From Micrococcales bacterium UBA4448 (lineage in GTDB: Bacteria > Actinomycetota > Actinomycetes > Actinomycetales > Microbacteriaceae): a DNA stretch of 7,652 nucleotides. Shown piece after piece: positions 1 to 4,944 of the stretch. The position numbers and the translations under genes are program-made. Numbering within the stretch: the stretch's first letter is position 1; every line of letters starts with the position of its first letter. Under the pieces are notes generated by a model. The model had not been told where the DNA came from, did no database searches, and saw only the letters and a list, made by a program, of their open reading frames with translations. The DNA is taken from contig DGPE01000037.1 in assembly GCA_002390305.1 (NCBI GenBank), positions 1-7,652 on the forward strand, written 5' to 3'.

Positions 1-411
1 GATGCCGAATCATCTACTTACATTGAAGAACTCGGCGGCATGAACCTGTTCTTCGTCTATTCCGACGGCCATGTTGTCACTCCACCCCTTGATGGCACCA
101 TTCTCCACGGCATCACTAGGGATTCTGTAATCACGCTCTTAAAGGATGCCGGGCACCTTGTCACCGAGCGAAAAGTGAGCCTAGAAGAGGTTCGCAAGGA
201 TGTGGCCTCTGGCAGCATCACGGAAGTCTTTGCCTGCGGCACAGCAGCTGTAATAACTCCGGTTGGACTGTTGAAGTCACGCGAAGAAGAGATAGTTATT
301 GGAAATAATGAGCCTGGAACAATAACTGTCGCACTCAGGACCAAGCTCACAGGGATTCAGTACGGGTTAGTGGAAGACAGCCACAACTGGATGCATAAGC
401 TGGCAGACTAG
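1..411 (+). CDS. ilvE: Branched-chain amino acid aminotransferase, C-terminal part (5' end outside window)
   Basis: Frame 1 is open from the first base to a TAG at 409-411, so the gene enters from the left and only its last 136 residues are visible. The protein is a fold-type IV, PLP-dependent aminotransferase. It interconverts leucine, isoleucine and valine with their 2-oxo acids, using glutamate/2-oxoglutarate, in the cytoplasm. The visible part starts in the large domain with EELGGMNLFFV, where the family carries the glutamate that contacts the PLP ring nitrogen. It continues with PPLDGTILHGITRDSV, typical of actinobacterial and mitochondrial-type BCATs, and ends with FACGTAAVITPV, the loop that binds the PLP phosphate. 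The catalytic lysine lies upstream of the window. The next gene starts 4 bases after the stop, so the two are almost certainly cotranscribed. An internal ATG at 40 is not the start, because conserved sequence continues in frame upstream of it. Confidence 0.93.
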   Translation, partial: DAESSTYIEELGGMNLFFVYSDGHVVTPPLDGTILHGITRDSVITLLKDAGHLVTERKVSLEEVRKDVASGSITEVFACGTAAVITPVGLLKSREEEIVIGNNEPGTITVALRTKLTGIQYGLVEDSHNWMHKLAD

Positions 412-415
412 TACG

Positions 416-1168
416 GTGCAAATAGTCAAAGTGGCCCTGGACGGACAAATACACCACGGTGTTATCTCCGAGGGAAAAGTAGATTTTTATGATGGTGACC
501 CAATAGCAGGAGCTCAGCTTTCTGGCCAGAGTGCTCCGCTTTCGTCAGTTAAGTTGATGGCACCGGTTTCCCCGGGCAAGCTGATTTGCATTGGAATGAA
601 CTACGCCGCTCACGCCGCAGAGATTGCGCAGGATGTTCCGGACGAGCCGCTGGTTTTTTTCAAACCCATTAGCTCGATTATTGGCCCAGAGGATGCAATC
701 CAGCTGCCTCACCAATCAGATCAGGTTGAACTCGAAATCGAGTTGGCAATCGTGATTGGCAAGCAGGCCAAGAATGTGACAGTTGATCAGGCACTCGATC
801 ATGTCTTCGGCTACACCATCGGCAATGACATCACGGCTAGGGATTTGCAGTTCAGCGACTTGCAGTGGGCTAGAAGCAAGGCCTTCGATACCTTCTGCCC
901 GCTAGGTCCCTGGATTGAGACCGAATTGGACACAAGCGCAATCACTCTTGAATCCAGAGTAAACGGTCACACTCGACAGAGATCCAATAGCTCAGACATG
1001 ATCAGCGATATCCCAGGCATCATCGCCTACGTAAGCCAGAATTTTACTTTAGAGCCGGGTGATGTGATCTTGACCGGGTCACCGGCCGGAATCTCAAAGA
1101 TTGAAGCCGGCGACCAAATTGAGTGTGAGATTTCCGGTATTGGAATCTTGCATAACCCGGTTGTCTAA
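416..1168 (+). CDS. Fumarylacetoacetate hydrolase (FAH) family protein
   Basis: This 250-residue protein is a single-domain member of the FAH superfamily: cytoplasmic, divalent-metal-dependent enzymes that hydrolyse, decarboxylate or hydrate 2-oxo acid substrates. The core signature begins at about residue 54 (GKLICIGMNYAAHAAE) and continues with FFKPISSIIGP (81-91). The acidic metal ligands are probably E107 and E109 in ELEIELAIVIGK, with D138 in GNDITARDLQ. RSKAFDTFCPLGPW follows near 153-166 and LTGSPAGI near the C-terminus. The length fits the family. The substrate cannot be told from sequence; acylpyruvase, 2-keto-4-pentenoate hydratase-like and oxaloacetate decarboxylase activities are all known in the family. 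The start is a GTG 4 bases after the ilvE stop with no clear Shine-Dalgarno sequence, so initiation probably depends on coupling to ilvE translation. gltX follows after 16 bases. Confidence 0.9.
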   Translation: MQIVKVALDGQIHHGVISEGKVDFYDGDPIAGAQLSGQSAPLSSVKLMAPVSPGKLICIGMNYAAHAAEIAQDVPDEPLVFFKPISSIIGPEDAIQLPHQSDQVELEIELAIVIGKQAKNVTVDQALDHVFGYTIGNDITARDLQFSDLQWARSKAFDTFCPLGPWIETELDTSAITLESRVNGHTRQRSNSSDMISDIPGIIAYVSQNFTLEPGDVILTGSPAGISKIEAGDQIECEISGIGILHNPVV

Positions 1169-1184
1169 AAAACAAGAAAAAGTC

Positions 1185-2690
1185 ATGACCCTAATCACTG
1201 CTCCAACAACCTCCGCCTCCGGAGGAGATATCCGAGTGAGGTTTTGCCCAAGCCCCACTGGAACGCCACATGTGGGACTAATTAGAACGGCGCTATTTAA
1301 TTGGGCCTACGCCAGAAGAACCGGCGGCAAACTCATCTTTCGCATCGAGGACACCGACGCTAACCGCGACTCTGAGGAAAGCTATGACCAACTTGTTGAA
1401 GCACTCCAGTGGCTCGGCATTGATTGGGATGAGGGTGTTGACTCCGGCGGGCCACACGAGCCCTATCGCCAGTCTCAGCGCGGGGATATCTACCAGGAAG
1501 TGGTTCAGAAACTACTAGCCTCGGGTCACCTGTATGAAAGCTTTCTAACCGGCGAAGAAATTGAAGCGAGAAATATCGCTAACTCCAGAGCGGTGCAACT
1601 GGGTTATGACAATTCAGAGCGGGATTTATCCGCAGCAGATCGCGACGCATACCTTGCCGAGGGCCGTCAGCCGGCACTGAGGCTCAGAGTTCCAGACCAG
1701 GACATCACTTTTGAGGACTTAGTTCGCGGTGAAATCACGTTCCCGGCCGGGTCTTTCCCCGATTTCGTGGTTGTTCGCCCTGGGGGAGCACCTCTTTACA
1801 CGCTTGTAAATCCGGTAGACGACGCTCTTATGGGTGTTACTCACGTTCTTAGGGGAGAGGACTTACTTTCTTCAACTCCGCGCCAAATTGCACTTTATAA
1901 CGCGCTGGTTGAAGCTGGAATTGCAACCTTCATTCCTCGATTTGGTCACCTGCCATTTGTAATGGGAGAGGGAAACAAAAAGCTTTCGAAGCGAAACCCA
2001 GAAAGTAACCTATTTCTACACAGGGACCGTGGTTTTATCCCGGAGGGGCTGCTGAACTACTTGGCGCTATTGGGATGGTCAATTTCTGCAGACAGGGATA
2101 TTTTTTCACTTAAAGAACTCTGCGACAACTTTGACATCTCACAGGTGAATCCAAACCCTGCCAGGTTTGATCAGAAAAAGGCTGAATCCATAAACGCCTC
2201 TCACATCAGGCTGCTATCAGACAAGGACTTTATAGCAAGAGCTTTGCCCTATCTGCAGTCGGCCGGAGTAGTTTCTTCTCAGCCGACCGCAAGAGAGCAG
2301 CAGATACTTAGCGCCGTGGCACCTTTGACCAAGGAGCGAGTTATCGTGCTCGGTGATGTCCCAGCAATGGTCGCCTTCTTGTTCGTGGCTGACCAGGATC
2401 TAACGATTGACCAGGACGCTCTAAAGCAGCTTCCGGAAAACTCCAACGAGATTGTCTTGAACGCTAAGAATGCGCTTTCCGGTTTGCAAGATTGGACTAC
2501 AGAGAGCATTCAGAAGGCCCTTAGTGACGCGCTAGTCGAGAAAATGGGCGAGAAGCCTCGCAACGCATTTGGGCCGGTTAGAACTGCCATTAGTGGCAGG
2601 CGTGTCACGCCACCACTTTTTGAATGCATGGAGATCCTAGGCAGGGACAGTTGCCTGGCCAGACTAGAGTCCTTCGTTCAATCCCGCTAG
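1185..2690 (+). CDS. gltX: Glutamyl-tRNA synthetase
   Basis: This is a class I aminoacyl-tRNA synthetase of 501 residues, the usual bacterial size. It activates glutamate with ATP and loads it on tRNA-Glu. In organisms without GlnRS it also loads tRNA-Gln, for conversion by GatCAB. The HIGH-type motif is in PSPTGTPHVG (H29-V30-G31), the family block FRIEDTD follows, and the KMSKS-type motif is KLSKR at 266-270. The linker sequence VNPNPARFDQKKAESINASHI is typical of GluRS, and the rest is the anticodon-binding helical domain. ATG 1185 is preferred because the frame upstream of it lies inside the preceding gene. Its ribosome binding site is weak (purine-rich AAGAAAAAG). A GTG at 1236 with a perfect GGAGGAG upstream is an alternative start and would remove 17 unconserved residues. 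The gene lies in an apparent operon after ilvE and the FAH gene, with tRNA-Gln 28 bases downstream. Confidence 0.97.
   Translation: MTLITAPTTSASGGDIRVRFCPSPTGTPHVGLIRTALFNWAYARRTGGKLIFRIEDTDANRDSEESYDQLVEALQWLGIDWDEGVDSGGPHEPYRQSQRGDIYQEVVQKLLASGHLYESFLTGEEIEARNIANSRAVQLGYDNSERDLSAADRDAYLAEGRQPALRLRVPDQDITFEDLVRGEITFPAGSFPDFVVVRPGGAPLYTLVNPVDDALMGVTHVLRGEDLLSSTPRQIALYNALVEAGIATFIPRFGHLPFVMGEGNKKLSKRNPESNLFLHRDRGFIPEGLLNYLALLGWSISADRDIFSLKELCDNFDISQVNPNPARFDQKKAESINASHIRLLSDKDFIARALPYLQSAGVVSSQPTAREQQILSAVAPLTKERVIVLGDVPAMVAFLFVADQDLTIDQDALKQLPENSNEIVLNAKNALSGLQDWTTESIQKALSDALVEKMGEKPRNAFGPVRTAISGRRVTPPLFECMEILGRDSCLARLESFVQSR
1216..1238 (+). promoter_or_regulatory. Internal Shine-Dalgarno and GTG, possible alternative gltX start
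   Basis: GGAGGAG at 1221-1227 lies 8 bases before an in-frame GTG at 1236. The resulting protein would start MRFCPSPTG, directly at the conserved core. The ribosome site is half of a perfect 10-base palindrome, CCTCCGGAGG (1216-1225). It could be a genuine second start or a chance product of small-residue codons in the unconserved N-terminal tail. Confidence 0.35.
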
Positions 2691-2718
2691 GATAGGCACT
2701 CGGACTTAGGTTCGGCCT

Positions 2719-2793
2719 TGGGGTATGGTGTAATTGGCAACACGGATGATTCTGGTTCATTTGTTCTTGGTTCGAGTCCAGGTACCCCAGCCA
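2719..2793 (+). tRNA. tRNA-Gln (anticodon CTG), CCA encoded
   Basis: A complete cloverleaf can be drawn by hand. The 7-bp acceptor stem is TGGGGTA (2719-2725) with TACCCCA (2783-2789), all Watson-Crick. The D stem is GTGT/ACAC. The anticodon stem is GATGA/TCATT (2745-2749 with 2757-2761), with one G-T pair. The anticodon loop TTCTGGT places CTG at 2752-2754, which reads the glutamine codon CAG. The T arm is CTTGG-TTCGAGT-CCAGG with one T-G pair. The discriminator is G2790 and CCA is encoded at 2791-2793. The gene lies 28 bases after gltX and is probably cotranscribed with it. A TAGGAT resembling an actinobacterial -10 overlaps the gltX stop (2688-2693), so an additional local promoter is possible, but I see no convincing -35. 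The terminator-like hairpin begins 6 bases after the CCA. Confidence 0.97.
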
Positions 2794-2799
2794 GTGACT

Positions 2800-2841
2800 A
2801 CTGGAGGAAAAAATGCTTGATGCGTTTTCCTCCAGTTTTTT
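2800..2841 (+). terminator. Terminator-like hairpin containing the RBS and start codon of the next gene
   Basis: ACTGGAGGAAAA (2800-2811) and TTTTCCTCCAGT (2825-2836) form a perfect 12-bp stem with a 13-base loop (2812-2824). Six T's (2836-2841) run from the last stem base. This is the form of an intrinsic terminator for the gltX-tRNA-Gln transcript. It also encloses the Shine-Dalgarno GGAGGA (2803-2808) in its 5' arm and the ATG (2813) in its loop. Transcripts that read through would therefore have their ribosome site paired. The structure is seen directly; termination and translational control are inferred. Confidence 0.75.
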
Positions 2842-3196
2842 GGTTTTTGCCTATCTTGCAACCGCTGCTTTTCAATTAGCGCTGGTCTTTGGAGCACCGC
2901 TGGGTGAATACGCATTTGGTGGTAAGCATGTTGGAGTCCTGCCCAATACCTTGAGAGTCACAAGCGCGGCTTCATGTTTAGCTCTAATCGCAATTGCTGG
3001 TCACTACGCGGCTCAACTGGGCTGGTTTGAGCCAATTCTTGGGCAGACAGGCAACTCATTGGTGAACTGGGTACTGTTTGGATTTGCGGCTTTTCAGGCC
3101 TTAATCAACTCCATCACAAAAAGCCAAAAAGAAAAGCGACTTTGGTCTGGGCCTACCTTAGCGATGGCACTGGCTGCTTTTCTGGTTGCCTTCTAG
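2813..3196 (+). CDS. Small conserved integral membrane protein of unknown function
   Basis: This 127-residue, strongly hydrophobic protein has four predicted membrane segments at about residues 8-30, 47-70, 82-100 and 110-127. I cannot assign a function. The pattern FQLALxxGAPLGEYAFGG, then GVLPNTLRxTS (from 40) and NSITKSQKEKRLWSGP (99-114), resembles, from memory, a family of short actinobacterial membrane proteins with conserved GAPxG, GGxxxGxLP and ERxxWGP-like elements. Those loops look more conserved than the helices. The start at ATG 2813 is supported by GGAGGA 4 bases upstream, and no better start exists (the next is TTG 2840 without a ribosome site). Unusually, codons 5-8 (Phe-Ser-Ser-Ser) encode the strand that pairs with its own ribosome site. 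The stop codon overlaps that of the convergent MBL-fold gene. Expression may depend on readthrough from gltX-tRNA-Gln. Confidence 0.8.
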   Translation: MLDAFSSSFLVFAYLATAAFQLALVFGAPLGEYAFGGKHVGVLPNTLRVTSAASCLALIAIAGHYAAQLGWFEPILGQTGNSLVNWVLFGFAAFQALINSITKSQKEKRLWSGPTLAMALAAFLVAF

Positions 3197-3828
3197 GCGG
3201 TAAGAGACTGGCCAACTTCTAAGTAGTGAAAATCGCCTCCGGCTTTTTCGGTGACCTCTTTGATTCTTGCGTTATACAAGCCGTGACCCTGTTCACTCAA
3301 TAGAGCATTATGAGTCGGAAAAACCTTGCTTGCCCCGACTGCTGAAAGGAAATCCATCACGTCAGATATCTTGAGCCATGGAGCACTAGCCGGACATGCC
3401 AGCACTGCCACATTGCTATCTGGAATCGTGTAGCTATCGCCAGGGTAAAAAAGTGTTTGATTGACCATCACCCCAACATTTTCGATCACCGGAATGCTCG
3501 AATGAATCTCTTGGTGGAGGTAGCCATAAAAATCTAGTTCAAAGCCTTGAACCTCATAGTGGTCACCGTGATAGACCCTCTGAACCGGGATGTTAGCCAA
3601 TTTTTCAGCCACCTCGGGAGGGCCAAATACGAGGGCCTCAGGGTTTTTACGCAGAAGTTTTTGAATGTGCTCTATGTAGCTGTGGTCATCGTGGACGTGA
3701 GTGAGGCAGATCGCGACGACATTGCTTATCTCCGGCAGGGTAGGGCTGTAGCTGCCCGGATCGATCAGAACTAACTTACGCTCAAGCTCAATGCTTAGAA
3801 AGGCATGCTCATACTTGGTTATCTTCAT
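3193..3828 (-). CDS. MBL-fold metal-dependent hydrolase (COG2220, UlaG-like group)
   Basis: This 211-residue protein has the metallo-beta-lactamase fold. The metal site is visible: THVHDDH gives H44, H46, D48 and H49; YLHQEIHSSIP supplies a likely third-motif histidine (H105, alternatively H109); D131 in FYPGDS is the bridging aspartate; and H173 in FPTHNALLSE is the last ligand. LIDPG at 21-25 and CPASAPWLK at 145-153 are typical of the COG2220 branch, small cytoplasmic hydrolases whose substrates are mostly unknown. A binuclear zinc or manganese site is expected, but the reaction cannot be named. ATG 3828 is chosen because it begins MKITKYEHAF at the first strand of the fold. A longer open frame to 3966 would run into the divergent kinase gene. 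The ribosome site is weak (GAAAG, 7 bases upstream). The gene is divergent from the lipid kinase across 57 bases and convergent with the membrane protein, with overlapping stops. I see no terminator after it. Confidence 0.88.
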   Translation of the reverse strand: MKITKYEHAFLSIELERKLVLIDPGSYSPTLPEISNVVAICLTHVHDDHSYIEHIQKLLRKNPEALVFGPPEVAEKLANIPVQRVYHGDHYEVQGFELDFYGYLHQEIHSSIPVIENVGVMVNQTLFYPGDSYTIPDSNVAVLACPASAPWLKISDVMDFLSAVGASKVFPTHNALLSEQGHGLYNARIKEVTEKAGGDFHYLEVGQSLTA

Positions 3829-3839
3829 TAGTAACTTTC

Positions 3840-3852
3840 GACTGCTCCAGTC
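3840..3852. promoter_or_regulatory. Inverted repeat in the divergent promoter region
   Basis: GACTG-ctc-CAGTC is a perfect 5-3-5 inverted repeat in the 57-base gap between the divergent MBL-fold and kinase genes. It sits beside two TAnnnT sequences that could be -10 elements: TATGTT (3853-3858) for the kinase and TAGACT (3854-3849, minus strand) for the hydrolase. An operator for joint control is possible. Neither promoter has a recognisable -35, and a repeat this short can arise by chance. Confidence 0.3.
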
Positions 3853-3874
3853 TATGTTTATCTCATTGAACGTT

Positions 3875-3880
3875 AGGAAG
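3875..3880 (+). promoter_or_regulatory. Ribosome binding site deciding the kinase start
   Basis: AGGAAG lies 5 bases before ATG 3886. The alternative in-frame GTG at 3880 uses the last base of this site as its first base, so it cannot be served by it. ATG 3886 is therefore the better start. Confidence 0.7.
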
Positions 3881-3885
3881 TGTCG

Positions 3886-4779
3886 ATGAAGCCACTTGGA
3901 GTTATTGTCAACCCGGCAGCAAACCGGGGCAGGGCAGCCGCCGTTGGCGAAAAAGTCTTTGAGCACTTCGCCAAGGCCGGTGTTGCGGTTATCAATTTGT
4001 CCGCGAGTTCAAGCCTTGAGGCCCAAGCCAAGGCAAACCAACTGATTCAATCCCAAGAAATCTCGGCAGTTGTCGCAGTTGGTGGAGACGGAACCAGCCA
4101 ACTTGGTGCCGGTATAGCCATCCCAAGTCAAATCCCGCTGGGTCTGATTCCTGCAGGATCAGGGAACGACCAGTTCAGGCAGCTGAACATTGACCTCAAG
4201 GACATCGCGACCGCCTGTGACAACATCATTTCCTCCATCGGAAACCCAAGAAGGGTTGATGCCATGAAGGTCTCACTGGACAATCGAGAGCTTTGGTCAC
4301 TCGGCTCGATTTCTGCTGGGTTCGATGCGTTGTGCGCAACGCGGGCGAATGATTTGAAATGGCCAAAAGGCCCCAACAGCTACATCGCTGCGATGCTTAT
4401 GGAATTGCCAAGGTTTGAGTCAATCGAATACCACCTAGATGTAGATGGTGAAAAGCGGGTCGTTAATGCAATGCTCTGCGGAGTTGCGAACGTGAAGAAC
4501 TTTGGTGGTGGCATGATGATTTCCCCAGATTCGGACATCACAGACGGCGAGCTAGAAGTTTTCATCCTTCACAAAGTCAGCAGGGCGAAGCTGCTTCGAA
4601 TTTTTCCAACGGTATATAAGGGCAACCACGTTAAGTTTCCGGAGGTAGAAATCTTCAAAGCCAAGTCAATTCGGATTTCCAATGACCGCTTCCCCGTCAC
4701 CTGTGATGGCGAGTTAGTTGGCAAGGCTCCCTTTGCTGTAGAGGTTCATCCGGGAGCGTGCCAGCTACTCAGCCAATAG
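3886..4779 (+). CDS. Diacylglycerol/lipid kinase family protein (YegS/DgkB-like)
   Basis: This 297-residue protein belongs to the DAGK catalytic-domain family, soluble or membrane-associated kinases that phosphorylate diacylglycerol or related lipids with ATP. The N-terminal nucleotide domain starts with GVIVNPAANRGRA (5-17). It has the glycine-rich loop GGDGT (66-70) and the second signature LGLIPAGSGNDQFR (85-98). The C-terminal beta-sandwich domain shows ISPDSDITDGELEVFIL and ends with VTCDGELVGKAPFAVEVHPGA, the usual ending of the family. The length is typical. The residues after GGDGT are SQLGAG, where DgkB and YegS have the pattern xNEVxNG; actinobacterial members vary here. The lipid substrate cannot be assigned. 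The start follows from the AGGAAG ribosome site. tRNA-Glu begins 45 bases after the stop on the same strand, with no terminator between, so the mRNA may run through the tRNA to the terminator at 4904-4944. Confidence 0.92.
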   Translation: MKPLGVIVNPAANRGRAAAVGEKVFEHFAKAGVAVINLSASSSLEAQAKANQLIQSQEISAVVAVGGDGTSQLGAGIAIPSQIPLGLIPAGSGNDQFRQLNIDLKDIATACDNIISSIGNPRRVDAMKVSLDNRELWSLGSISAGFDALCATRANDLKWPKGPNSYIAAMLMELPRFESIEYHLDVDGEKRVVNAMLCGVANVKNFGGGMMISPDSDITDGELEVFILHKVSRAKLLRIFPTVYKGNHVKFPEVEIFKAKSIRISNDRFPVTCDGELVGKAPFAVEVHPGACQLLSQ

Positions 4780-4780
4780 A

Positions 4781-4809
4781 TTGCCAAGCCATCTGATTTA
4801 TGGCAGACT
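4781..4809 (+). promoter_or_regulatory. Possible promoter for tRNA-Glu
   Basis: TTGCCA (4781-4786) and CAGACT (4804-4809) are 17 bases apart, matching a -35 and a slightly imperfect -10 (TAnnnT expected). Transcription would start near 4816, about 9 bases before the tRNA. The weak first base of the -10 keeps confidence low. Confidence 0.35.
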
Positions 4810-4824
4810 TCTCGAGTTGCAAGC

Positions 4825-4897
4825 GGCTCCATCGTTTAGCGGCCTAGGACGCTGCCCTCTCACGGCAGTAGCGCGGGTTCGAATCCCGCTGGAGTCA
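4825..4897 (+). tRNA. tRNA-Glu (anticodon CTC), CCA not encoded
   Basis: The acceptor stem is GGCTCCA (4825-4831) with TGGAGTC (4890-4896), containing one G-T pair, and the discriminator is A4897. The anticodon stem is CTGCC/GGCAG (4852-4856 with 4864-4868). The loop CTCTCAC puts CTC at 4859-4861, which reads the glutamate codon GAG. The T arm is GCGGG-TTCGAAT-CCCGC, a perfect 5-bp stem. The base after the discriminator begins CAA, so CCA must be added after transcription, unlike the tRNA-Gln in this window. The tRNA is a substrate of the GltX encoded about 2.1 kb upstream. Confidence 0.97.
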
Positions 4898-4903
4898 CAA
4901 ATC

Positions 4904-4944
4904 CTCGCTCTCATAAATCAATTGATTAGAGAGCGAGTTTTTTT
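4904..4944 (+). terminator. Intrinsic terminator after tRNA-Glu
   Basis: CTCGCTCTC (4904-4912) pairs perfectly with GAGAGCGAG (4929-4937), followed by seven T's (4938-4944). The loop contains a second palindrome, AATCAATTGATT (4916-4927), that can extend the fold. It ends transcription of tRNA-Glu and probably of the kinase gene. The minus-strand copy lacks a downstream T-run, so it is not a good terminator for the opposing transporter gene. Confidence 0.92.

Noticed and set aside
57..350. Minus-strand frame opposite ilvE
   Set aside because: Shadow of a well-supported aminotransferase reading frame; no ribosome site or family pattern.
1101..1184. N-terminal extension of gltX from an ATG at 1101
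   Set aside because: It would overlap 68 bases of the FAH gene, adds 28 residues not seen in GluRS, and the conserved core begins well after ATG 1185.
2700..2841. T-box or amino acid riboswitch near tRNA-Gln
   Set aside because: No T-box sequence or specifier stem is present; the only structures are the tRNA itself and the hairpin after it.
3547..3774. 75-residue plus-strand frame inside the MBL-fold gene
   Set aside because: Opposes the metal-binding motif region of a clearly real gene.
3886..3891. Inverted repeat CTTCAT (3823-3828) / ATGAAG (3886-3891) across the divergent promoter
   Set aside because: It is simply the two Met-Lys start codon pairs facing each other, so no regulatory meaning is needed.
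3829..3966. N-terminal extension of the minus-strand MBL-fold protein to 3966
   Set aside because: The extra 46 residues are not part of the fold and lie across the start of the divergent kinase gene. The protein begins naturally at MKITKYEHAF.
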